Shown here piece by piece: positions 34,001 through 46,000 of a stretch of 64,000 nucleotides of DNA. Under the pieces are notes generated by a model that ran no database searches, was not told the DNA's origin, and saw only the letters and a list, made by a program, of their open reading frames with translations. Numbering within the stretch: the stretch's first letter is position 1; each line of letters starts with the position of its first letter. The stretch spans positions 6,619,472 through 6,683,471 of the forward strand of contig NC_087069.1 in assembly GCF_963678635.1 (NCBI RefSeq), given 5' to 3'. The stretch comes from Symsagittifera roscoffensis. Lineage: Eukaryota; Xenacoelomorpha; Acoela; Convolutidae. A program made the position numbers and the translations under genes.

Positions 34001-37000
34001 TGAAACAGAAAACGATGAGTAAAGTACTTTCATCATACAACTTAACGTAAATTCAACCACTTAATTTAATGCCTTAATTTTTGCTGGACTTGGGAAATTT
34101 AGTGGAGGCAAATACTGGGAGAACTGAAAGCGTTTTTTTTCTTAACATAAGATCACTAAGAGTACATCATGGCCAGCTTTGTGTTTTGGTTGATTCACGC
34201 AAGCAAAAGCCTTTAGCTATAGCTTTACGCGAAACATGGTTGACCGAAAAAGATTGTTTGGAAATGATTCAGTTGGATGTTTATCAGAAAGGGGTTTTTA
34301 AAAATCGGAAAAAAGGGGTGGTGGTGTAGCTTTTTTTTGTAAAAAAAACTGGAGTTGAAATTATTCTTCAAGATCTGAAATCAGATTTGGAATATCTAGC
34401 TACAACTATTTGCAGCAATTTAACTAAGTTTAATATTTGCGCTGTCTACAGCCCACCTGATCACACGTGTCTAAAATTTTTGGAAAGTCTGGATACTCCG
34501 TTAAATGAAATTCGATTTCTAAAAGGAACACCTATAATTGTACGAGATTTCAATATTGACATATTTTCGATTGATAAGAAACCAGAAGTTTTAAGTTATA
34601 AATTGCTTCTGAAATCTTTTAATTTGGATCTTTTCTTGAGTGAACCAACCAGAGTCACTAAAAATAGTGTAACCTGCATTGATCATTGGATATCAGAAGA
34701 TTTTTTCTAGTGACACTTAATAAATCAACAATTAGTGACCACTATGAATTGTTTGGTGAATTGCCATTTACTATCGCTAAGGCTGATAAAACGGTTTTTT
34801 TTTATGCCAGAAATGTTAAAATATTGAATCGTGACGACAATCTACCTAAACTACTATTTCTCCTACAATTCGAATTGGAAAAATTAAGCGTAGATATTTC
34901 CGTAAATTTTAAAATGCAGTTTTTAATTCGGTCAATGATCAATGTTTTCGATAGGTTTTGCCCTTCTAAATTAGTCGATATCAAAAAACATTCGAAAAAA
35001 AAGTGAATAACTTCAAATGCTACAAAACTGTGCAAAATAGAGATACTGCGCATAAAAGAATGATTTCTTTTTCCAATGATAAATCAAAAAGAAAGTTCAA
35101 ACAATTGAGGAATGAAACCAAAAAACAAATTGCGATAGAACAGCGAAAGTTTTATGACAATGAATTGGGTAACTCTAATGATTCAAAAAGAATGTTTCAA
35201 GTTTTTAATAAGTTTTGTTGAAAAAAGAAAACTAGTTCAAATAATATAGAGGCGAATGATTCGAATAACTTTTTTGTAACCATTGGACCTCAAATTTCAA
35301 ACAAATGGGGATTTCAAATATGTTGATAGAATCTCTCGCAATTGCAAGACTTTTGTTTTCTTTCCCACTGACTCGAAATGGCAAAAGTTATTAAGAGTTT
35401 CAAAAAACAAACATTCGACTGGTCATGATGGGTTGAGTAATATGATTGTTAAACTTTGTGCACCAGTCATTATGAAGCTCATGGTTGTTTGCTTTAATGA
35501 AATGTTCATCAAAGAGACTTTTCCTGATATTTGCAAAATGGCCTAGGTAATTACTTTATTCAAAAGAGGAAGTGACATTGAATTCAATAATTACCGGCCA
35601 ATTAGCCTTCTTTGGACAATAAGCAAAGTTTTTGAAAAACTTAGTTACCGACGAATGGTAAAATTTTTACACAAATTCAAAATACTTTGTCCTGAACAAT
35701 TTGGGTCCAGACCAAAGCGCTCAAGTGTACATGCAATCACACGGATAACATAATATATGCGCACAGTTTTGGAGCAAAATGATAATGGAATGTCCCTCTT
35801 TCTGAATTTTAAAAAAGCATTTGACACTGTTGACCATGATATTTTAATCATTAAATTGGAAAAATATGGCTTTCGTGGAAAATTTTTGAATTTGTCAAGA
35901 ACTAATTAACTAACAGGGTACAACATTTGACTGATGGTACCATAAATTCGCCTTTAGAAAAAATATCTGGTGGTGTGCCCAAGGACTCACTGCAATTGTA
36001 GGTTCTGGAAAAACACCAATGTTTATAAAAGAATTCAGCAAAGATATCCAGAGCATAGATGACTGGTGCAATGTCAACAAGCTATCGATTAATACAGACA
36101 AGAGTAAACTAATGGCTTTTGGAAAAGACCTATCGGATTCCAAAGTTTCAATTGCTGACCAAACTATGGAAAATATGGAGAGTTTCAAATATTTGGGTAT
36201 CGAAGTTGACAAAAAACTGAATTTTAAAAATCAAACTGAAAAAATTTGCAAAAAGGCGTCGAAATTCAATGGTAATTTGCACAGAGGAAGATCATGCTTC
36301 TCTAGACAGTCATTAGTTAAGTTTTACATGGCATACGTGATTACGGTAACTTCCTATGGCTTGATATCCTACCAATGTAATTCGAAAACATCTTGATAAA
36401 AGTTTCTCGATTACAGAAAATTAAAAGAACAATTTTTTTCCTTCGTAAGTATGATCATGTGTCCGAGTATTTTTCAAAAAATCTGCTGGAAAATGTGTAT
36501 GAAATGTTCATCAGCCAATTATGTTCTGAGGCAATGTTTCAGTTCTTAGAAGTGTACCCTTTAACTTTTTAAATCTTCAATCAAGAAAGATGGGTAGACT
36601 CACGCTCAGGGGTAGTTTAGGATGTTTGTCACTACATTTAAGAAAAACAAAATTAGCTCAAAATTCGGTGTTTTACAAAACTCTGAAATGTTTTAACTTT
36701 TTGTTGTCAAACGATTTGTTACCCCTCAACCGTAACGAATATTCTGACCAGCAAAAGAAAGGATTTTTTGTCAAATTTAAGAAAATATACCTGAATGACA
36801 ATCGATGGCTTGTTGACATGCTAATAGGATGATTATATGTGGTATCCAAGGGTGCAACTCTAATAACTCTGTTTTTGCCTTCACTTATTTACCTAGGTTT
36901 CCCTCGGGTTACTGCCAGTTGGGCTGTACTGCCCATACAGCAACTCTGATGCAGTTTGTTAGTTCATTAATGTTCTCTAAACTGTATCTTAATTCAAATT

Positions 37001-40000
37001 CAAACGGCACTGCTATTTAAAAAGCTGACATGCTCAAAAATATTCCGTGGACAGGCATTCTGCTCTGTTGCTATCAGAACAGCCGAGCTAAATGATTTTG
37101 TTAAATTAGTTGTTAGCCCGAAAAAAAGTCTATATTCCAGTTTGACAACCCTTGCTAATCGCAAGTGTAAAACATATATGGAATCAACTAACAACAGAGC
37201 GAGCGCACTGCTTGATCACAACTACTGCTTTTTTCGATTACAATTCAAAATCTCGTTGTTACTTAATAATACTACTTGGTACTAGATGAATTAAGTCTAA
37301 ATACTTCAGTATCAATGAGCGGACAGCTAACAAACGCAAAACAAGGGTTTCAAAGTGCTGCCCTGAATTTGTAAAGGAAATAATTTCAAAAAATTGAAAT
37401 TAAAAATAAGCCAACTTACCCAAGAAGTCTTCCCGCATACCCAAGACTGTCACCAACCCATTAGGCCCCGCCAACTTTAGAGTGTGCTCTTCGTGGGAAA
37501 AGGACTCCGTAATCTGTCCCATCAAATCCCATTTGAGAAAGGTCCACGCGAGATACAACTCCACAACCGAGATTCTAGTCTTGCTCAAATCCTGACACTG
37601 TACTCTTTTCTGCACTAACTTCGCAAAATTCTGGTACGAAACCCTGACACAACTATTCGGCAACATATCATCCGCGTTCTGCAATAACGAAGAAGACGAT
37701 TCGAAATCATACAGCGAAGAGTCCATCGCGTCTTCAAACTTACAGTCTAATTCTGGCGTCTCAAACTGACCTTTCGGACCTATAGTTGGCACAGTCAAAC
37801 TTGGGGTCATTGCACTAGGAACCAAGGTCAAACTATCTGAATCATCACTTGGAACGACCGATGGCAAAGATCCAGGCGTCGAAGCCATGTCGTTGAAGCC
37901 TGCCGTAAAGTCAGGTTGTCCGAATGCGTTCGGAGGCGGAGTCTGCAACGTGATGGTCGGAAAAGAGTCCGGCGACATTGTCGAAACAAGAGATGTTCCG
38001 AACGGCGTTGCAGAAGAAGATGCGTGAGAGGTGCGCCTGGTAAGGACTTTGCTGATTAGCCAGTGAAACTTTTCCAGTTTCTGAGGCGCGTAGTGGGATT
38101 TGAGCGTTGGTGTTTTTGTGACATCTTCTGAAAAGGAAAAACTAAATATACAATAAGAACACAAACCTGAATTATAACTGCATTTGAATGCAAATCAAAT
38201 AATTTAATAGTAATTCTTCTTAGATACTATTTTAAGTCCCCAATTCGTGTATACAATAATTGGGAAAACACCAACCCGAAAATCGACTCAACGCCCCATC
38301 TGACAAAGCCACGCAATCTTTGAAGAACTCCACGTCAATCGCGAAAATGAAGCGATAGAATATCGTCAACTTCGTAATTCCATGTGCCACTAAATTAACC
38401 TGCGAATGGCAGAAATCAGTGGGTCGATTACAAAAAGACACGCCCACTTTCACCTGTCGGTCTAGACCATATATTAGACACATTGGGCGACTGGTGACAT
38501 GTAAGGAGTACATCAGATCCAGAATCTGCGTCTCGGGTCTTCCGTATTCTGCGTTGGCTAGTAACTCGTAACTTCCGAGATGCGGATTTGGAATCTGAAA
38601 CAGAGCCAAAAGACAGATGGAAAAATATCAGAAAACAAAAGCAAATAATGGCTCATTTTTTGAAGCAGTTGTGATGTAACCCTACTTCTCTTCAAAGTTC
38701 CAGAAAGTTTTATGAAAAGCACTATTAGATACAGAGGCGGAGCGGAGCTTCGCATTAGATGCGATGCAAAACACACATTGCGCAACAAAATAGTGGAATG
38801 AAAAAAAAAGACAGAAGTAAATAAAAACATTCCTGAAAAAGTATGTTGAAAAAAATTACTTGAAAGAATAACTTGACAAAAGTTGAAAAATTACAGCTAG
38901 AAAAACTTCATATTTGTATTGGACAAAGTTCATAAACAGCCGCTAAAAATGGAAATAAATTACCGAACGACAACAAAGGCGACCAACTTTAGGTCGAAAC
39001 CTGTTGAGTCGAAAACAAAACTGTTGCCATAAAAAATTTCATAACATTTAAAAGAGTAGTATGTAAAAGTGGCTATGAAATTACTTACTTTTAAACCCCC
39101 CCCAAAAAAAAAGAACTCGGTGTGGCATTACATTACATTATATTATTTTAACCTCCTAAAGGGTGGGTTAAAGCTCCTAGATTTTCGGCCACTCATGTTT
39201 TATAGGGAGTTAAAGAGTGGTATTTTGCGGCCACTCTCAGAATTTGAAAGTATTGAAATTTCTTTTCGCTGATTTCCAAGTACAAATTTCGCCGCGCTAT
39301 ACGGGTGATTATTTCCTAGTACTGTTTTTATTAAATCGAACGCCTTTACCTTTGCAAGTATTGCGTGGTTGGTATAAACCTGTAAGCTGTTTGTTATTTA
39401 TTATGCTTTTGAATAAAACTGAACTTATTTGATTGATTTATTTCCAAATTTCGTTGCACATTTAAGCAAAAGTGAACCAGGTATAATGCGCAAAGGCAGT
39501 AAAAGTTCCATTAAATTATATTTTTATTTGCGCATTTAGTTAGAAAAAATATGGACTCCGTAATATGATATGACACTACGCTCCGATTGTTCACAGAAAA
39601 AAATTCCACGTATAATCAAATCCGCTTCAGTTTAATAATAGATTAAAAGCCCGATTGGTTCAAATAAGTTTACCTCTGACGCCGATGCATTGTACTTGGT
39701 TCCGAATGTGATTTTGAGTTTGGGCATTTCCGGGTATTGTATGGGATGACATCCTTTGTCGAAGTAGGAAGCGTTGAATGTAACTGTGAATCTCTGTCTG
39801 GGTCCATAAGCAAGAGTTAGCTTGTCGAAATTGAATGAGACTATTTCAAGCCAAGCTATAACAGAAGCAACCATTACATTTCAAACCCCTCAATGCGATA
39901 AAAATGAATTTGGCACGTTTCGCCCCTCACACATTTCGCGCCACATTTATTACGGCACTTAAGGAGTAAGACATTTTGGGCGAAATGGGTGTACACCGAC

Positions 40001-43000
40001 AAAAATTCAGCCAAAAAATACGAACCGATAAAAATTCAGTGTAGACCGATAAAATTCATTCAGGCCTATAAATCTCATTTAACACCTAAACTTGATAGAT
40101 GAGTTGGAATTTTTTTGATTTCTATGAAAAAACAATCAGTGTATGAACAAAAATGTGTAGAAAAATCTAGAGGTAGAAAAAAAAGAAACGTCGAAAAAAC
40201 AGTTTGCTTAAAAGTTGAATAAGTTTTCTTCGGCAAAAATTAGGACATTGTCGAAAAAATAAAACCATAATAGCCAAAAAAAAATTTTAAAAAAGCATTC
40301 CTCTGCTTTTTTGCATGGCCAATTTTTTTGAAAAAATGTAGCCAAAATTCGTTTTTATTCCTTTTAAACATTTGTTGCATAACAACAATTTCTTTTTCAT
40401 ATTTGTAGTCTAACCAGCTCATGATGAACCGAATATTAAGTACTTCGTAAAACTTGTTCTCGCGTTTGTCTGCATAATAATAATAAAAAATTGTTTTCAA
40501 ACGAACAGAATAACGAATAAAGAAATCGTTTTCAAAAACATCACTTGAAAGAGTGCCATAAGAGTGAATTAAGCCTGTTTTGAAGACTCACGTTTGTCTG
40601 CATTGAGTGTGTGACTGAATGAGTCGATGTAGTGTTTCACAATGGAGTACTCGTCGTAGAGCTTCAACATATGTTTCCACTGGTTGACCAACTTACTCAC
40701 AGGCACAGAGAAGAAACTATTCGGAGACCATCTGAAGGAAACAAGAAATGGGATACAATTATAATAAATATTATTAATTTCTTTTCCAGAAGAACAATTT
40801 GTTTATTATTTTCAAAATTTATTCAAAAAAACTCATTTTGGAAGAAATACAAAAAGGCGAGTTAGATTCTTATCCAGAGGTCTCCTCAACGTTTTTGGAT
40901 TGCAACGTTTTTTGACATGTTTTTAAAGCGAATATCGATTATTTGAGGCCATCAAAATTAATTAGGGTGAATGATTAAACCAGGAATGAGTACTTACATT
41001 GTCAATTTGATCAGCTTGGTGTCCCATGTTTAAGTTCAAAAAATTAAATCAAAAACTTCTAAGAAAAAGGTAATTCAATGATGACTAACTACCAACATAT
41101 TCATCTGCTAACCGGTTAATTTCAAAGACACTCTCTAAATGGGCGCTTCTATTACTGCCACATCTATTGCCCCCACCTGCACCAGCACTGCCCCCCTTCA
41201 CTAGTTGGTTGCAAGTGGGTGTGGTGGTGACAAATGTGATGCCCAATACACTTCTGAAGTTGCGATGCACTCGTGGTCTCAACTCCACAGTCTTGATGCT
41301 CTTTTTGAAGGACGCCTGCGAGGATTTGCTCACAGAGCCTAAACACATTAGTATGACTAATTTAATTAGTAGCAAAAAGTTCGGACAGACAAAATTAATT
41401 AAAAAGAGAGCAATTAACGTAAATTAGAAAAGTTGGCACTCAAAAACTAACTTTTAAGACCAAATTTGTGCCTCAGAGTTGTCTAAAAACGAAATTGCAT
41501 GCAAAACTCAGTCAAAATGGAACAATTATTCTTTTTAATTAATTCTGCCAGTCCGAACTTTTGCAACTCTCTATTTGAATTTTTGTACCTTTCAAAACGT
41601 ACTCAAAATTCTAGAGTAGGATTGGTAGGATAATATAGGGTAGAACGGCATAGAGTAAATTGGAATGCCATAGGGTGGAATGCCATGGAAGCTTGCAAAG
41701 TATACTCGAATATTAGGCAATTATAAATTTCTACTAGATAAATCTTTACTTAACTAATTACGAAATGTATCAGAATACAAGAAATAATATCAGTTTGGCT
41801 TGTCACTGAAAGGAAGGCTGGCTACATGCACTGTAATTCAGGACAAATATCTCTTTTAAAATAGCTAGGTGAAAAATTCTTTCGTTGGATTACGAAATTT
41901 AATTAATGGAAAACTTTTCAGAAATAGTTCAAACACGACAACTAACCTAAATTATAATCCGGCATCTTCGTAATGATAATACACGGGGCCCCCTCAGATA
42001 GTGTGGAGAAAAACTGAGCCCCAGGTATGAAAGACCGAATAGCTTCTTGCACCGAATTCGTCAGGAATCTTACGTAACAACTCGAAACCACATTACGTAA
42101 TCCAGGCAACGTCAGAGGTTCTTCTGTCGCGTTATTTTTAACCGACTGAACATTTTTACTGTATTCATCATCGAAGTCTGATGTGACCTTGAATTTCTTC
42201 GAATCGTTTCTACATTTGGTGATATCTGAGTTTTCGTCAAAATCCCTTTCTTCTGAACTACATTTTTGAGGTTTCAACGGAAGCAATGAAGCTATTTGTA
42301 TAGGTTTATAAGCTGAAAATCTAGATTGATCGCTTTTGCCGCCAGTTCCGCTCGGCGTCAGCAGCGTGGCATGTCCCGTTTTCGGCTGGAACAGCTGTAG
42401 CAGGTAGTATGTTGGTTGGACAAATCCATTTCGTGATTCTATGCACACGATGACGAAGTATCGCCCGTTGCTTTCGATTTGCAGGAATATTTTTGTCTCG
42501 GGAAGTGACGAGTAGGGATGAGACTGAAACGAAAGTTTAGTTTCCACACCCGAGCAATCTATAATTTCAATACTAGTGACAATTAATATTACTTAAAGCA
42601 CAGAGGCGAAGCTGAGCTTCGCACCACTTGCGATACAACAAACATAAAAATAACATAAAAAGCCGAAACAAAATGATTTTTTTAAAAAAAACTAGGTCAC
42701 AAAAACTTTCATAAGTCTCGATAGAAGTTCATTCCAGGCCAGACACTTGAATTTTTAAACAGCAACAACGGAACAAAACTTACGAAAAGAAACAAAGCCG
42801 ACAATCTTTGAGCAGACACAAGTTGAGCCGAAAAAATATGAATAAAAAAAAACGTCCTACTGTAAAAAACAAGGGACAACTTTTGCAGTTGCAACTACAA
42901 TGAAAATATTCTACAGCACAAGCAAAATCCGTTGTGACAATTTAGCCGATAAAAATTGAGCGAACAAACGGAAAACCAACAACTCATTTTTCTCGGAATT

Positions 43001-46000
43001 TTTTTTCAATTTCCTTGATCTAAAAAAAACAAGGTCCGGCCACGATTTGAACCCCAGACATTAGGGTACAAAAGCAACTGATTTACTTTCAAACCAAGGA
43101 GAAGCAACCTTACAGGTTAATAAAAGAGAATGCAACTGAAAAGAATTCAGCTGCATAGCAAAGATGTCAGCTGCTTTTTCCTCCTCCTCAGCAAGTGACT
43201 CGACTGATTTTGTTAAACTAGTTGTTAACTAGAAAAAAGTCTATATTCCAGTTTGATAACGCCTCCTAATCGCAAGCGTTACTATATCAGTACTAGTACA
43301 CTCAATCCACTTGATTTATCTCCGCTCAGAAGTTTCAATGAAGTACTAATCTATTTTTACAATAAATGTTAATTTTTACTGCAACTTGAGAATATTTTTG
43401 TTATATTTGACAAAATAATTTAGAAAAAGCAATTATCATTATTGAAAAGTCAAAAAAAAGTTTTCAATGTAAACTGCACATGAGAAACTCGCGTTTTCGA
43501 TTACTACTGAAGACATATTTCTTGACATTAGAGTTTAACATATTTCTGCCGAACAAGCGATAGACCAAAAAATGCACGTATTTACTTTTTATATATAATA
43601 TTAGTCCCCGGCCCACCAATCACCATTCAGCCTTTTTCAATGGGGGAGAGAGATATCATCAATTTCGCCGTAGCCTGTCCCATCTTGAGGAGGCGGATGA
43701 TACTGGGACCCATTCAACCATGACCGAAGCGGGATGCGAACTCTCGACCTTAGTGTTAAAGGCCGCGCGTCTTACCCATTATGCCACGGCTGCTCTGCAC
43801 GTATTTACAAGGTAGATTCCCAGTAGATACCCTATCTGGCTTTCGTCATTCCACCCCCAAAATCTTGAGCTATATCGTTTTAATGCTATGCCGTTATTCC
43901 GTTAAATTCTTATAAACTCCTTTTGAGTTTCGACGATTGTAAGGATTTAAGCATTTCTTAAGACTTTTGCCATTATTTGGTTTCTGCCGATTTTTTTTTG
44001 CAAGGATTTAAGTCTAGAGAGTATTTAATGTTTACTATTATTATTTAATAATTGTTCATTGATAAACTCACTGAGCTGTATTCGAAGCTAGGCGACTCCA
44101 CCACACTGCAAGTCAGTCCATAGAGACTATTGTTCACTCTTTCAAGCAGGAACCACTTCCGAATTGACTCCAGTCTGAAACGACAAAAAATTACGTTCAA
44201 ATCCTCATCAAAAAGTCAACAATCCGGGAAAAAGTGTTTTGTACACCCGAAATAAGGTTAACCAATTTATCTACTCTATTACTCATATTTTTGTGATATT
44301 TTTTGAATTTTCAAATTTCCAGATTACAGTGAGCTAAGCTAAAATACAAACTTAACAATCAATATTTTGTTTCTTTCTTAACCTCAGCTTGTATGTCGGC
44401 AACTCTTTATTAATCGCACTTTCCAACTCGGAACAAGTCTGAACAGACAACTTGGGACACGTGACCACAAACATGCCCGTCTTTGATTGGACAGTGAGTT
44501 TAAGTGATTCTGATTGGTCAACTGGCTGTGGGTGAAGTATTTGGAGCGAGATGCTCGGTTCTGAGGGGTTATAGACTGTGGGGAAGGTGGGACTGTGTTT
44601 GTTTAGGAATTCAAGGGCTGATTTGAGGGCACATTGGGCTCTGATGAAGGTTGTTTTGGCAATCAGCTGGAACAGATAAAATTTGAAAGCCAATGAATTG
44701 AATTTAAAGAAAAACAGAGAAGTGAAGAGGTGACCTTTGGCCCTGCGACCGATAGGGCACAGTTTGGATAGGACCATAACAACCAATGCTATATAACATT
44801 TTAAAAAACCAGAGTAGAATAAATATTCAAAAATAATTACTCAATGCATCCAATTAATTCCTACGAACTATTTTGAGATTTCGGAGCAACAAACCATAAA
44901 TTGATATGGCTGCTCACTGACTACCCAAAAAAGAATTATCCATGATCATTCAATTCGAATTGAACTCGTCGAGAGCAACATATTGATCAGCTTTCACACA
45001 ATCATGTTAAAATCAGCATTTGGTTTTAAGCTCTCAAAACCTGGGAGTTAGCTCACAGTTTAAAGTTATAACTAAAGTTATAATTTAAACATTCTCTTTT
45101 CACTATCAAGCGATTTGCGGAAAAAAGTAACCAGTACCTCGGATATTTTCAGTCGCTCCGGTTCCCAAAACAGCTTCATATGCATTTCACAAGATGACGT
45201 CATCGATCCACCTTCTTCGTCTTCCTGTTCCAATTTGGGCAAATGAGTCACCGCAAAGCTGCCCGTAGACTCTTCTAGCTTGATAACTATAGAGTACAAA
45301 TTGGACGATTGCGAGTCTTTTTCAGCCAGAGTTGCAGCTGACAATGTAGTGGTGACTGTAGGTTTCCCGAGTACACGCCGGAGGTCCTTCCAGTAGAATA
45401 TTTTGAGCTCACTTCCGATTTTGTAGCCGGAGACACCTGAACACAAGTGAGGGTTTAGGGGGGATTCCTCAGGGATTAGCACCCTTGACTGCCCAGAGGG
45501 TCCCCCCTTTGGCACTATTTTAAGACCTCCATTTTTGAGCGACAGACCCTAACTATTTTCTGAAGGCGCTTCTGGCGCCAATATATACAAATTTTACGGA
45601 GGGATCGAGCGCCAAAAAACGCGATTTTTTTGGTCAAAACTTTCCAAAAAGTGCCTTTTTTTGGCCTCTTTTTACAAACATTCGCCTTCGGCACAAAAAA
45701 TTTGGCCAAAAGGGGGTCTTTTTAGTGGTTAGGGAGATATCGGAAAATCAATTTGGTTGAACCAAAAAAATTCAAGAAAATCCTAAATCCGCCCTACCTG
45801 CCTACCTGAACATGACAATCATATTACAACCCAAGTCATTGGATTTAACAACAAATCAGGGGCGGATCTAGGATTTTCTCGAGGTGGGGCGGATTTTCAA
45901 AAAATTTTCGAAAATTTTGACGACCTTTTTTTTTAGGTCGACCAAATTGACTTTTCGAGCTCTCCCAAAGCACGGTTTTGTCGTAATTTTGGCCAAATTT

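Larger units (their letters stand above)
31626..36832. other. Note on MED14 intron 16 (37419-32021)
   Basis: The intron between exons 16 and 17 is about 5.4 kb and contains, on the opposite strand, a nearly whole but dead LINE, plus a diverged palindrome-bearing repeat near 32527-33010. No independent host gene is seen in it. Confidence 0.5.
33050..37330 (+). mobile_element. LINE (non-LTR retrotransposon), dead, inside MED14 intron 16
   Basis: About 4.3 kb with the domain order ORF1, AP endonuclease, reverse transcriptase, C-terminal tail. It is antisense to MED14. Frames are broken many times by stops and shifts and a block of the RT is deleted. The style of the RT ([23 protein letters not shown]) fits the Jockey/CR1/I side of LINEs; the exact clade needs a tree. 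Its 3' part (about 37088-37170) recurs as a fragment at 43195-43330. Confidence 0.85.

Noticed and set aside
43600-43798. Functional tRNA gene
   Set aside because: The acceptor stem does not pair and a non-tRNA body follows.
45437-45515. Upstream part of the 145-codon frame at MED14 exon 7 as coding
   Set aside because: It is hAT-like repeat sequence; the acceptor at 45437-45439 restores phase with exon 6.
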